Below, piece by piece: positions 16,235 through 24,050 of a DNA stretch of 64,000 bases (the first letter of the stretch is position 1; each line of letters opens with the position of its first letter). The stretch spans positions 682,001-746,000 of the forward strand of contig OY781040.1 of NCBI GenBank assembly GCA_963676095.1, in the 5' to 3' direction. This DNA comes from G963676095 sp963676095. Lineage in GTDB: Bacteria > Bacteroidota > Bacteroidia > Bacteroidales > Prolixibacteraceae. The translations under genes and the position numbers were made by a program. A model generated the notes under the pieces. The model did no database searches. It saw only the letters and a list, made by a program, of their open reading frames with translations, and was not told where the DNA came from.

Positions 16235-16823
16235 ATCAAAATTTATATTTTTTACATGTATATTATTTCTAGTATATATGACATTTGTGCATATCTATAT
16301 GATAAGACAAAATAAAACCATTAAAATGTTAATACAAACAATAAATACACTCAATGAAGGACATGATAAGTTTATGAAAAAAGTAAATCTTTCAAATAAT
16401 ATGGTTGGGTTTAAACTCAATAATTGCATTGTTTCCTCTGCGACAGATACTTTCCAATTATCAACTTTATTGAAAAATAATGTCAATATTATCTTCCGGT
16501 TTTCAAACTCCTCTTGTTTTGACTGCTTAAAACAACAGATTAATATCTTAAAAACAATTAATGATTCATCAGATTGTTTGTTGCTGTCAAGATTTAGTAA
16601 TAATAGGATTCTTAATATTTTTTGCAAGCAAGAAATAAAACGTAACGTTTATAATCTACGGAGCGAGGATGCCCTTTTTGACAATGAAGATGATAATCAA
16701 CCTCTTCTCGCTATTGTTAATAACAGACTTGAAATTATCGCTCTCTATTATTGCGATGAACTCTTTAATAAATATCATCAAATGCTTATCCCCGATATTT
16801 TTCTGACGAATCGTAAAAATTAA
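16227..16823 (+). CDS. Membrane-anchored thioredoxin-like protein with CxxC
   Basis: A 198-residue protein with one N-terminal transmembrane helix (about 6-26), a short linker, and a periplasmic domain of about 140 residues. The domain reads NIIFRFSNSSCFDCLKQQIN, a thioredoxin-fold beta-strand followed by a Cys-Phe-Asp-Cys active site and helix. The later PLLAIVNNRLEIIALY resembles the end of TlpA/redoxin-like domains. It is shorter and more divergent than typical TlpA. It overlaps the propeller gene by 8 bases, so it is translationally coupled. A thiol-disulfide function next to an eight-cysteine peptide suggests it helps fold or reduce that peptide; this is inference. Confidence 0.65.
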   Translation: MTKSKFIFFTCILFLVYMTFVHIYMIRQNKTIKMLIQTINTLNEGHDKFMKKVNLSNNMVGFKLNNCIVSSATDTFQLSTLLKNNVNIIFRFSNSSCFDCLKQQINILKTINDSSDCLLLSRFSNNRILNIFCKQEIKRNVYNLRSEDALFDNEDDNQPLLAIVNNRLEIIALYYCDELFNKYHQMLIPDIFLTNRKN

Positions 16824-17254
16824 GCCTCCATATCACGCAAAATTGTTTACTAAATTTGAAACTCACGAAAAGAGGCTTACCGTTTAATAGGGTACCTGTT
16901 TCCCATGCGTCCATTCTGCTGGAAGTATTCTACATATGACAGATCCCAAAACGGCGTCCATGCCCACTGGTTGTGGGACGGGACAAATCAGCTTTATCAA
17001 ACCGGAGCTTATGCAGAAACCCACGCCGGCTTTACCGGCCCTTATTCTGTATTTTACGAATGCAAGCTTGCCAATTCGGAACAAACCAGAACGAAAAAGG
17101 CCGGAAGTCAGTACGCGCGAACAAACCACTTCCGGCCCGGACCCTTCCTTTACAAGAAAGGAGATGTAACCGTAAAGATAAGAAAATAATAATTTGAGGA
17201 ACCCATAAGTTTCGTATTTAACGGAAATGGACACTAATCTTCAAACCGATATTA
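16824..17254. other. Intergenic region with a GC-richer island, no confident gene
   Basis: About 430 bases. A GC-richer block at about 16905-17160 interrupts the AT-rich surroundings and is open in several frames on both strands. The plus frame ending at 17190 finishes FLYKKGDVTVKIRK, which could be the C-terminus of a lost enzyme. The block includes AAAGGAAGGGTCCGGGCCGGA on the minus strand, close to a sequence at 14004-14025 in the other intergenic region. I could not identify any product. Confidence 0.4.
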
Positions 17255-17542
17255 TCATTTTTCCAGTTTTTTCAGATAAATGATATTCAAAACTAAAATA
17301 ATGCCGGTTAATAATAAAGCCCCAGTCAATGATATAAGAACCGGACTTAATTTGAACCCGCCTGATATAAAAATAGCTGTCGGGCCGTCAGCTCCACCAA
17401 TAATGCCGATGGCAGAGGGGTCGGAAATGGATCCGGAAAGGCTTTTGTTAAACGCGGAATAGCTTATTATTCCTGCAACAATGACAAATAAAATTAAAAT
17501 TATTCCAATAATGTTTCCTGTTAATAATTGTTTCCGTTTCAT
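17255..17542 (-). CDS. Small membrane protein with the OadB/GcdB sodium-site motif
   Basis: A 95-residue protein from ATG 17542 (MKRKQLLTGN); an earlier in-frame ATG at 17587 adds 15 polar residues and is less likely. It has two hydrophobic helices, one near each end. Between them lies IGIIGGADGPTAIFISG, which matches conserved region IIIa of the beta subunit of sodium-pumping decarboxylases (OadB/GcdB), where the Asp is part of the sodium pathway in oxaloacetate decarboxylase. A full beta subunit has about 375-430 residues, so this is a mini-protein or relic with that motif only. It ends the leftward lipoprotein operon. No decarboxylase alpha or gamma subunit is nearby. Confidence 0.65.
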   Translation of the reverse strand: MKRKQLLTGNIIGIILILFVIVAGIISYSAFNKSLSGSISDPSAIGIIGGADGPTAIFISGGFKLSPVLISLTGALLLTGIILVLNIIYLKKLEK

Positions 17543-17580
17543 ATCTTTTTTATTGTGACGGTTCTGCATACACTTCATAT

Positions 17581-17790
17581 TCAACATAATCTAATCCTTC
17601 CTGTTTTTTTCTCGCTTGGAAAATCAAGGGCAACCTGGTTGTTGGTTACCGGATTAGGCTTGTCGTTGTCTGTTGCATACTGTAACCGGATAGGCTGAAT
17701 ATCGTCATCATCCTTGTCGCATGAAGAACAGATCAGGCAACTTACGAACAGGAATAAGATTCCAGATGCTTTAATCCGGTTTTTCGACAT
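17581..17790 (-). CDS. Small lipoprotein of unknown function
   Basis: A 69-residue product starting MSKNRIKASGILFLFV, with a signal peptide ending in LICSSC and an acidic DKDDDD run after the lipidated cysteine, a common surface-lipoprotein export signal in Bacteroidota. Only about 45 residues follow, with no recognizable domain, so it may be truncated. The start was placed at 17790, 2 bases after the stop of the upstream lipoprotein gene; an alternative ATG at 17802 overlaps that gene by 11 bases. It lies between the carboxypeptidase-regulatory-like lipoprotein and the OadB-motif mini-protein and is probably cotranscribed with both. Confidence 0.55.
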   Translation of the reverse strand: MSKNRIKASGILFLFVSCLICSSCDKDDDDIQPIRLQYATDNDKPNPVTNNQVALDFPSEKKTGRIRLC

Positions 17791-17791
17791 T

Positions 17792-18574
17792 TTAATATTC
17801 ATAAGTCAATTCGATCGTATTATTTTCAGGAACAAATAGTTTATAGTCTTCGGAACTTGTGATTCCGTTCTTTTCTTTTATAATCCTTACAATATTGGTA
17901 TCGTTCCGGGCAACGGGTACACGATATACCTGGTTTTCATTTTCTGCCACAAAGTTATCGTAACCGCTTGACGAGATTCCGTATTCGGTATTCAAAAATT
18001 TGTTGCTATTGTCTTCTTTTTCAGATTTTATTCCCCACGGAAAGTATGTTTCCACTTCAAAACGGTCGCCTTCCTGTACCGGGTTGAAATTGTTCAGATT
18101 AACCGAGATATACTCTTTTGCCGGGATATAACAAGAAATACTATAGGTTGTATCCTTCTTTAATGAAGGACTGACAGAAAACCAAAAGGAGCTGTCACGA
18201 TCCACCGAATAATACGAAAGAAAATATTTATCGGGGTCTAAATTACTGAAGTCAAATCCGAGTTCGAAATTAGAAGAATATTGCGCTTCGTAGGTTTCTA
18301 CTTCATCATCTTTTATATTGAAAGACATGCTGTAATAACCATTTGCATCTGTTGCCGCTTCTTTTTTTAACCAGGAGTGGGAATAGAGCAAAGCCCTTTC
18401 GACATATTTCAGTTCTAATTCTACACCTTTTAAAGGCGCATTGTTCGACGTTACAATATGCCCACTGATGGTTGTATAACCGGGAGTAAGAGGAATGTCG
18501 GTATCGTCATCTTCTTTCTGACAACCGGCAAAGACAATCAAAAGAAATAAAAGGAATAGTAATTTTGTTTTCAT
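17792..18574 (-). CDS. Lipoprotein with a carboxypeptidase-regulatory-like domain
   Basis: A 260-residue lipoprotein: MKTKLLFLLFLLIVFAGC with lipobox Cys18, followed by the acidic QKEDDDTD tether. Residues about 33-110 show a beta-sandwich start, YTTISGHIVTSNNAPLKGVE, and ATDANGYYSMSF, typical of the CarboxypepD_reg-like fold. The remaining 150 residues are beta-rich and unassigned. There is no enzymatic motif, so a structural or binding role at the cell surface is likely. It is one of a run of leftward lipoprotein genes; 50 bases separate it from the upstream gene. Confidence 0.75.
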   Translation of the reverse strand: MKTKLLFLLFLLIVFAGCQKEDDDTDIPLTPGYTTISGHIVTSNNAPLKGVELELKYVERALLYSHSWLKKEAATDANGYYSMSFNIKDDEVETYEAQYSSNFELGFDFSNLDPDKYFLSYYSVDRDSSFWFSVSPSLKKDTTYSISCYIPAKEYISVNLNNFNPVQEGDRFEVETYFPWGIKSEKEDNSNKFLNTEYGISSSGYDNFVAENENQVYRVPVARNDTNIVRIIKEKNGITSSEDYKLFVPENNTIELTYEY

Positions 18575-18624
18575 GGATTGTTGCTTTATTCCTGCTATTT
18601 GAAAAACTTACTTTAAAATACGGA

Positions 18625-19236
18625 TTACTCTCTATATATTTTTAATGATTCATCCCATTGATAGTAAAACTCCCCATTTGTGATTTTAATTGAATCACCT
18701 GTCGAAACATACGTTTCAGACAATGTTTTATAACCGTAGGCAGTAAAATGGAAATGGCCTTCTATTAATCTGCGTTTGACATCAAGAGCATCGATAACAA
18801 CTTCTCCTATCGACTGCCCCTCAATGCTGTCGAGGCTCAATACATTCTGGGTGAAAAATGTTTTGAGACCATTTTCTGTAGCATAGTCGGGTACAGTAGC
18901 ATAAAACGCCGACGCTTGTTTTGCAATGTTTGATTTGCAATAAATAGGATAAGCCGTTTTTTTAGTTGTCTTGGGAAACGAAATATTTATGTTATCCCTG
19001 TTTAAACATGCAGAGATAAATAAACACGTGTCTTTTTTGTCGGTCACAGTCTGCCCAAAAGAAAAGATAAAGGTATCAGGCACAGTATCTTTATTTAGCG
19101 AGGCGTCTTCATAAGCCATAAAAGACCTTCCGTCAATTGTTGCTTTTAGATGGTTTTCTGGCGTTTCTTCGTCTCCCTTTTCGCAACTAACGAACAATGT
19201 AATAACACATAATAAAATGAACATCTTTGTTTTCAT
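18625..19236 (-). CDS. Lipoprotein, DUF6252-like
   Basis: A 203-residue lipoprotein with signal MKTKMFILLCVITLFVSC and an acidic EKGDEE start of the mature chain. NHLKATIDGRSFMAYEDASL at the N-terminus, and a beta-rich body ending in an IEGHFHFTAYGYKT-like strand pair, resemble Bacteroidota DUF6252-type lipoproteins, in which a 'DGxxF' start and a 'GxFxFxA' end are common. Function is unknown and there are no catalytic motifs. A gap of 206 bases separates it from the upstream lipoprotein, so it may have its own promoter, but none was found. Confidence 0.6.
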   Translation of the reverse strand: MKTKMFILLCVITLFVSCEKGDEETPENHLKATIDGRSFMAYEDASLNKDTVPDTFIFSFGQTVTDKKDTCLFISACLNRDNINISFPKTTKKTAYPIYCKSNIAKQASAFYATVPDYATENGLKTFFTQNVLSLDSIEGQSIGEVVIDALDVKRRLIEGHFHFTAYGYKTLSETYVSTGDSIKITNGEFYYQWDESLKIYRE

Positions 19237-19442
19237 GATAATCTTTGTAGAAGTATGTAATTATTTTAGTATACCTCAGCGACATTACAAATGGCAAGTA
19301 TTCGCTAATCAGCAGTCGCCGAAAATTTTGTTTTTTCAAATGAATTATTTCGATATAGTCAGCAACCCACGTTTGAAACATTGGACCGGCTCAATTCTTT
19401 AGTCGGACATGTTCGTTCCAAAAACATTCAAAGTCCGGAAAG

Positions 19443-20279
19443 TTAGTTCAATAAACCTGTTGGTATTTCAACTTGCTCCAGCTTACTTTCAAATTTATAG
19501 TCTGAATCTATCTCTTCCATCGTCATAACCAAACCACGCTGATCTTCAGGATAATCTTTGGCAGCTGTTTCCCATCCAAGGTTCAGGTTTTCGTCCAGCC
19601 GGTGCCGCAAAAATTCGCTGCTTTGGGTAATTTCAAATTTATGAGGAGTTGCAACAGCAGAAACATCATCTGTTAATTGTCCGCTTTCATCAGTGGGATA
19701 TGTCAGTGTCAGGAACGGCTTGTTATTTTCCATTGTGAATGAATAATTACCTTTTCCCTGTATTCTTAGACCATTACTTGTTAGCGAGTTTTCTCCTTTA
19801 TTGTCAGCAAAATACACATCCCGCGATTGGTTGTTGATGAGAAAAACAAAAGGCGTTTCGCTAAAAACCGGATGTTCATTTTCCATAATCGTGGAAGTGG
19901 AATCATCCCAGTAAAGTGTAGATACCCGAAGGACCTCATAATTATCAATTACTTTAATTGCCAGGCTTGCTGTTTCCCCGGTTCGGTTATCTGTAACAAT
20001 GAGTGTCGACTCACCTGTTAGTAAACCCCGGACCAGGAGCATTCCTTCAGGGGTTGACCATCCTTTATCTTCCGAAGCCGAAAACAAACCTGGATTTTCT
20101 ACCTGGAGGGTATACTCCCCGCTTCCGCTTTTTACGCCAATATAACGGGTACCGTGTACGGGAACCTCATAAACCACATTATAAAAACCAAGAGGTTCGA
20201 TTTCCTCATCGCTACATGCGCCTGCAAAAACAGCAAGCAGTAATAGCATCAATATTTTGTATGCGTTTTGTGTTTTCAT
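19443..20279 (-). CDS. Lipoprotein of unknown function
   Basis: A 278-residue lipoprotein: MKTQNAYKILMLLLLAVFAG followed by lipobox ACSDEE. Residues about 30-110 look like a bacterial Ig-like or pilus-associated beta-domain (YIGVKSGSGEYTLQVENPGL, LLTGESTLIVTDNRTGETAS). The rest is beta-rich without recognized family. The Ig-like part repeats the theme of the first gene of this operon (20829-21695). Its start codon overlaps the upstream gene's stop by 4 bases (ATGA arrangement), so the two are translationally coupled. Confidence 0.7.
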   Translation of the reverse strand: MKTQNAYKILMLLLLAVFAGACSDEEIEPLGFYNVVYEVPVHGTRYIGVKSGSGEYTLQVENPGLFSASEDKGWSTPEGMLLVRGLLTGESTLIVTDNRTGETASLAIKVIDNYEVLRVSTLYWDDSTSTIMENEHPVFSETPFVFLINNQSRDVYFADNKGENSLTSNGLRIQGKGNYSFTMENNKPFLTLTYPTDESGQLTDDVSAVATPHKFEITQSSEFLRHRLDENLNLGWETAAKDYPEDQRGLVMTMEEIDSDYKFESKLEQVEIPTGLLN

Positions 20280-20812
20280 TGTATTTGATTTCTATTCAAG
20301 TTCCTTGATTGATTTTCAGTGGTTGCATAATGAACGTAATCGTTGGGAATTTGCATCACTGCCTCGTCGTACTTCTTTGTCAGAGATTTAAAGAATGTCG
20401 GAATATCAGAACCCTTAACCGCGAAATCTTTAAATGCCACGAATGTGATATAATATTTCCCTTCAGGTAATGTATTCTTCACCTCAGCGATATTATTTGT
20501 TGTAATATTTTTCAGGGAAGAGGCATCCAGCTTGTAAAGTTTTAAATATTGTCCGTCACTCTCCCGGTGAATAACACAGACTAAGGCATTTACATCGTCA
20601 ACTCCGTAATCAACATCAACCAATACCTGCCCTGTGTTTGTATCCGTCACTTTGTAGGTATACCCTAATGTAACATTAAACGTTGTTTCATATGTGGTGA
20701 TAGGTGGCAGAGGGGGTCCAGGCTCTGAACCATCATCATCTTTATTGCACGAAACGATGATGAAAGAGAAAAATAGCCCAAAGAATACTTTAAATAAGTT
20801 TATTGAATTCAT
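20276..20812 (-). CDS. Lipoprotein of unknown function
   Basis: A 178-residue lipoprotein: NLFKVFFGLFFSFIIVSCNK signal and an acidic DDDGSEPGPP linker. The mature part is beta-rich: TYETTFNVTLGYTYKVTDT, then LPEGKYYITFVAFKDFAVKG, suggesting one beta-sandwich domain. There are no catalytic residues and I do not recognize the family. It lies 17 bases downstream of the operon's first lipoprotein gene and overlaps the next by 4 bases, so it is an internal member of the transcript. Confidence 0.7.
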   Translation of the reverse strand: MNSINLFKVFFGLFFSFIIVSCNKDDDGSEPGPPLPPITTYETTFNVTLGYTYKVTDTNTGQVLVDVDYGVDDVNALVCVIHRESDGQYLKLYKLDASSLKNITTNNIAEVKNTLPEGKYYITFVAFKDFAVKGSDIPTFFKSLTKKYDEAVMQIPNDYVHYATTENQSRNLNRNQIQ

Positions 20813-20828
20813 TACTGTTGAACTTGGG

Positions 20829-21695
20829 TTAATTTACTACAACATCAACATCGTGGGTTTGTCCGGTAACAGTGTCGGTAACGGCTAGTTTCGTTTTACC
20901 GCTTTTTAGCGGTGTTACCCGAACAACAGTCGAATTATTTTCCTGGTCGAAATGGTCATACCCCGGTGTGATAGACTCAACTACGGCTATCTTTTCGTCT
21001 ACAACTTTAGCCGCATAATGGCCGCTTCCCCTCCAAATTGAAATCCCGTTAACTCCGGCGATAAACGGAAGGTCAAAAGTAAGCTGGCTGTTTTCCGATT
21101 CCGGAATAAACAAGTCGTATTCATCGACAACAGAAACGCGGGCAGCAAAAAGCACGACCTTTCCTTTGCAGATATTAAACGACATACTGCCAACGGCCTT
21201 TGCTTCTACCTTGAATTTACTGCCCGTTTCAACACTGGCCGAAACAGCAGCAACTCCATCGTTATCAACAACAACACTGTAATCTTTATTAAAAGTGAAA
21301 GGCAAACTGAAACTTCGGCTTTCTCCTTTTTTGAGATATACACCCGTTGTCGAAAAGTTTTCATAACTAATCGCCTCACGAACATCAACATCAATTGTTT
21401 TAATATCTTCGGCCCCGCTATCGTCAAAAACACTAACCGTAATGGTAGCGCTGCCCTGTTCGTGACCGATGATATAAAAAACATTCTCGTTATCCACATG
21501 AAGAATTTCAGCAATATTGGGGTCGGACGAGGTAACAGTCAGAAAACCTTCGTCTCTGTCGATTTTAACCTCTGCATAACTGTTTTCATTAGTTAAGGTG
21601 CAGGATTCCGCGCTCAATTCGAGTTTTATCCCGTCATCTTCCTTATCGCAGGCAAATAAGATCGTTGCCAATAAAAAAAACAGTAATTTTTTCAT
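20829..21695 (-). CDS. Ig-like-domain lipoprotein, first gene of the lipoprotein operon
   Basis: A 288-residue lipoprotein starting MKKLLFFLLATILFACDKED; a further in-frame ATG at 21710 adds only five residues. The acidic residues after Cys16 are a likely surface-export tether. Residues about 25-110 form a BIG2-like immunoglobulin fold (LELSAESCTLTNENSYAEV to GSATITVSVFDDSG). A second beta-domain follows, and the C-terminus (LKSGKTKLAVTDTVTGQTHD) is another Ig-like unit. The role is probably adhesive or structural. It lies downstream of a -7 element at 21727-21734, which makes it the start of a lipoprotein transcript running to about 17255. Confidence 0.72.
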   Translation of the reverse strand: MKKLLFFLLATILFACDKEDDGIKLELSAESCTLTNENSYAEVKIDRDEGFLTVTSSDPNIAEILHVDNENVFYIIGHEQGSATITVSVFDDSGAEDIKTIDVDVREAISYENFSTTGVYLKKGESRSFSLPFTFNKDYSVVVDNDGVAAVSASVETGSKFKVEAKAVGSMSFNICKGKVVLFAARVSVVDEYDLFIPESENSQLTFDLPFIAGVNGISIWRGSGHYAAKVVDEKIAVVESITPGYDHFDQENNSTVVRVTPLKSGKTKLAVTDTVTGQTHDVDVVVN

Positions 21696-21726
21696 GGGTT
21701 CTTTTTTCATTATAAAGTGTGTCCTG

Positions 21727-21734
21727 CAAAGATA
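21727..21734 (-). promoter_or_regulatory. Putative -7 element for the lipoprotein operon (TATCTTTG)
   Basis: An exact TAnnTTTG match on the minus strand in the 51-base gap between the Crp/Fnr gene and the first lipoprotein gene, 17 bases upstream of the ATG at 21710. It suggests the lipoprotein operon has its own promoter. Confidence 0.45.
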
Positions 21735-21761
21735 GGGAGACAGAATATTAAAATTCTTGAT

Positions 21762-22331
21762 TCAAATCAAGGTTTTCTGTTTTCTCCGTATCCGGCTTAG
21801 TGTTTCAGGCGTAACTTTTATTAAGGAAGCTATTTCTTTCAAACTGATCAGGGTTAAAATACCGGGATAACGGTCTATCAGTTTTAGATAGCGCTCCCCG
21901 GGCGAGTCGCAATACATCGAAAGCAGTCTGCTCCCGATATCATTTAATACCGTTTCCGCTATTTTACTCCGGAAATCGGGGATTCCGCAATTTTCAAAAA
22001 ACGCGTTAAACTCATCACGGGAAAGAGACAGGACAGTACTGTTTTTAATGGACTGGGCGTCAATGGCAGCCGGTTTCTGGACTTGAAATGTGGCATAATC
22101 AACAACAAAGTCATTTTTAAAGCTGTACCCGACAATCTGCTCTTTCCCTTCTGTGGAATATCCCAGGTATCTGAACCCGCCTTTAAGGACAAACCCAATA
22201 TAGTTATGGTCCTGTCCCCGCTGTATGAAAAATTCATTCTTTGCGTATTCTTTGGGGGAGCCTTTCTCTATAAAAAATTGCCGTAATCCGGCAATTCCGT
22301 CAAGCTCCATATAGTTTTTTACAACAGTCAT
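21762..22331 (-). CDS. Crp/Fnr family transcriptional regulator
   Basis: A 189-residue regulator with an N-terminal cyclic-nucleotide-binding-like beta-roll (about 25-115: FFIQRGQDHNYIGFVLKGGF, EQIVGYSFKNDFVVD) and a short C-terminal helix-turn-helix (ISLKEIASLIKVTPETLSRI). The cAMP-contacting Arg-Ser pair of CRP is not evident and there are no Fnr cysteine motifs, so the effector is unknown. It resembles the many short Bacteroidota members that regulate a neighbouring gene. Its position directly upstream of the lipoprotein run on the same strand makes those genes the likely target. Confidence 0.88.
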   Translation of the reverse strand: MTVVKNYMELDGIAGLRQFFIEKGSPKEYAKNEFFIQRGQDHNYIGFVLKGGFRYLGYSTEGKEQIVGYSFKNDFVVDYATFQVQKPAAIDAQSIKNSTVLSLSRDEFNAFFENCGIPDFRSKIAETVLNDIGSRLLSMYCDSPGERYLKLIDRYPGILTLISLKEIASLIKVTPETLSRIRRKQKTLI

Positions 22332-22472
22332 AAATCTAGAGTAAGTCTGGTTATTGTTTCAATATAATGCTATTCAGGGAAAAGATGGCACCATTTCTGA
22401 AAAGGTTGCGTCAGATAATCATCCCAATATCAAAGATGGCTTAATTACACCTCATTCTCTCATTAAAAAAGT

Positions 22473-22480
22473 TACCTTTG
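22473..22480 (+). promoter_or_regulatory. Putative -7 element (TACCTTTG) for the small lipoprotein gene
   Basis: An exact TAnnTTTG match 46 bases upstream of ATG 22526. Confidence 0.5.
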
Positions 22481-22525
22481 CAAATATTACCAGTATGAAG
22501 AATAACTATTTATAACGCTGAAAAA

Positions 22526-22738
22526 ATGAAACGGGCCTTTCCGATAACGAAATCATTTTTAACATTTGCTTCTACCGCAATCTTATTTGCGTTATCCCTT
22601 ATTTCCTGCAAAACAACCTGCAATTGTCCTGCTTACTCCCGGCAACAGGAACACCTGTTATCGGCTCCCGGGAATAACAATCCCCCAATTATCACCTCTG
22701 CCGGCAAAAAAGATATCGTTGGGAAAAAAGATTCCTGA
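22526..22738 (+). CDS. Small lipoprotein, possibly shortened by an in-frame stop
   Basis: A 70-residue lipoprotein: a hydrophobic signal (FLTFASTAILFALSLISC) with lipobox Cys28, followed by KTTCNCPAYS, a Cys-rich start of the mature chain seen in small Bacteroidota lipoproteins of unknown function. The frame ends at TGA 22736-22738 but continues open for 51 more codons to TAA 22892-22894 (reading FSILQEAVKTLYSNPLNKSQ and on), which looks coding. The annotated gene may therefore be a nonsense-truncated version of a protein of about 120 residues, or the extension may be chance. It has its own -7 element and lies upstream of gapA. Confidence 0.6.
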   Translation: MKRAFPITKSFLTFASTAILFALSLISCKTTCNCPAYSRQQEHLLSAPGNNNPPIITSAGKKDIVGKKDS

Positions 22739-22930
22739 ACGTTTTATCCGGGCGAATTTTCCATTTTGCAAGAAGCCGTAAAAACGCTGTATAGTAATCC
22801 ATTAAATAAAAGTCAAAAACCGGCGGACCTTTTAATCAACAATTCCCTGGTTAGCGAAAAGAAGAAGAAAACAGCAACATTAATTAAATTTTAAACTGTT
22901 GGTGAAAAAAATAAAAGAAAAACAAAAAAT

Positions 22931-22961
22931 TTGACCGTCTTGAATATAGTTCGTTATTTTG
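22931..22961 (+). promoter_or_regulatory. Putative promoter of gapA
   Basis: TTG (22931-22933) and TTATTTTG (22954-22961) are separated by 20 bases, matching the Bacteroidetes -33/-7 layout with one mismatch in the -7 element. The predicted leader to ATG 23025 is about 55 bases. Confidence 0.5.
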
Positions 22962-23024
22962 TGTGGCTTAAAAAAAGGCTAATAAATCAAAGAATAAATC
23001 TTTCATTAATTTAAACTTTCAATT

Positions 23025-24032
23025 ATGTCAAAAATTAAAATCGGTATCAACGGATTTGGCCGTATCGGACGTTTCGTGTTCCGTCAGGCTATCGCAAAAG
23101 GTACAATACAAGTTGTTGCTATCAATGACCTGATCGATGTTGATTACATGGCTTACATGTTAAAATACGATTCAACTCACGGTAAATTCAAAGGCGAAGT
23201 TTCTGTAAAAGACGGAAAACTGGTCGTTAATGGAGAAGAAATCCGGGTAACAGCTGAAAGAAATCCAGCCGATATCAAATGGGGCGCAGTTGGTGCAGAA
23301 TATGTTGTTGAATCAACCGGTCTCTTCCTGTCAAAAGAAAAAGCACAGGGACACCTGGATGCCGGAGCTAAAAAAGTCGTTATGTCTGCTCCTTCAAAAG
23401 ACGATACCCCAATGTTTGTTATGGGTGTTAATGAAAAGAGCTATGACAATTCAATGAATTTCGTATCAAACGCTTCATGTACAACAAACTGCCTTGCTCC
23501 TGTTGCAAAGGTCCTGCATGACAAATTCGGTATTCTTGAAGGTTTAATGACTACAGTTCACGCTACTACAGCTACTCAGAAAACAGTCGACGGTCCTTCA
23601 ATGAAAGACTGGAGAGGTGGTCGTGGCGCAGGCCAGAACATTATCCCTTCTTCAACAGGTGCAGCTAAAGCTGTAGGTAAAGTTATTCCTTCGCTGAACG
23701 GCAAACTGACCGGTATGTCTCTGCGTGTTCCGACTCCTGACGTATCTGTTGTTGACCTGACTGCCCGTCTGGCAAAAGAAACAACTTACGACGAAATTTG
23801 TAAAGCCATGAAAGAAGCTTCTGAAGGCGAATTAAAAGGTATCCTTGGATATACCGAAGATGCCGTTGTATCTACCGACTTTCTGGGTGATACCCGTACT
23901 TCTATTTTCGATGCAAAAGCAGGGATCCAGTTGTCTCCGACTTTTGTAAAAGTCGTTTCATGGTATGACAATGAAATAGGTTACTCAACAAAAGTTTGCG
24001 AACTCATCGAATACATGGATACAGTAAAATAA
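23025..24032 (+). CDS. gapA: Type I glyceraldehyde-3-phosphate dehydrogenase
   Basis: A full-length 335-residue GAPDH that converts glyceraldehyde-3-phosphate, phosphate and NAD+ to 1,3-bisphosphoglycerate in glycolysis. The NAD-binding Rossmann start is IGINGFGRIGRFVFR. Asp34 in AINDLID predicts NAD rather than NADP. The catalytic Cys lies in SNASCTTNCLAP (about 149-160), with the partner His in TTVHATTATQ. The phosphate-site segment is SSTGAAKAV, and the C-terminus has SWYDNEIGYS. It is cytoplasmic and tetrameric in the family. It stands alone between a promoter-like TTG-N20-TTATTTTG and a strong terminator hairpin. Its codon use, rich in common codons, fits a highly expressed gene. Confidence 0.98.
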   Translation: MSKIKIGINGFGRIGRFVFRQAIAKGTIQVVAINDLIDVDYMAYMLKYDSTHGKFKGEVSVKDGKLVVNGEEIRVTAERNPADIKWGAVGAEYVVESTGLFLSKEKAQGHLDAGAKKVVMSAPSKDDTPMFVMGVNEKSYDNSMNFVSNASCTTNCLAPVAKVLHDKFGILEGLMTTVHATTATQKTVDGPSMKDWRGGRGAGQNIIPSSTGAAKAVGKVIPSLNGKLTGMSLRVPTPDVSVVDLTARLAKETTYDEICKAMKEASEGELKGILGYTEDAVVSTDFLGDTRTSIFDAKAGIQLSPTFVKVVSWYDNEIGYSTKVCELIEYMDTVK

Positions 24033-24050
24033 TCACTGTATTAATAAAAT

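Noticed and set aside
17255..17542. Annotation as a true sodium-pumping decarboxylase beta subunit
   Set aside because: Only one conserved segment and two helices are present, versus a beta subunit of roughly 375-430 residues, and the alpha and gamma subunits are absent.
22736..22738. TGA read as an amino acid in the small lipoprotein gene
   Set aside because: TGA is used as a normal stop elsewhere in the window (for example lhr), there is no selenocysteine-type hairpin evident, and a nonsense mutation or chance extension is simpler.
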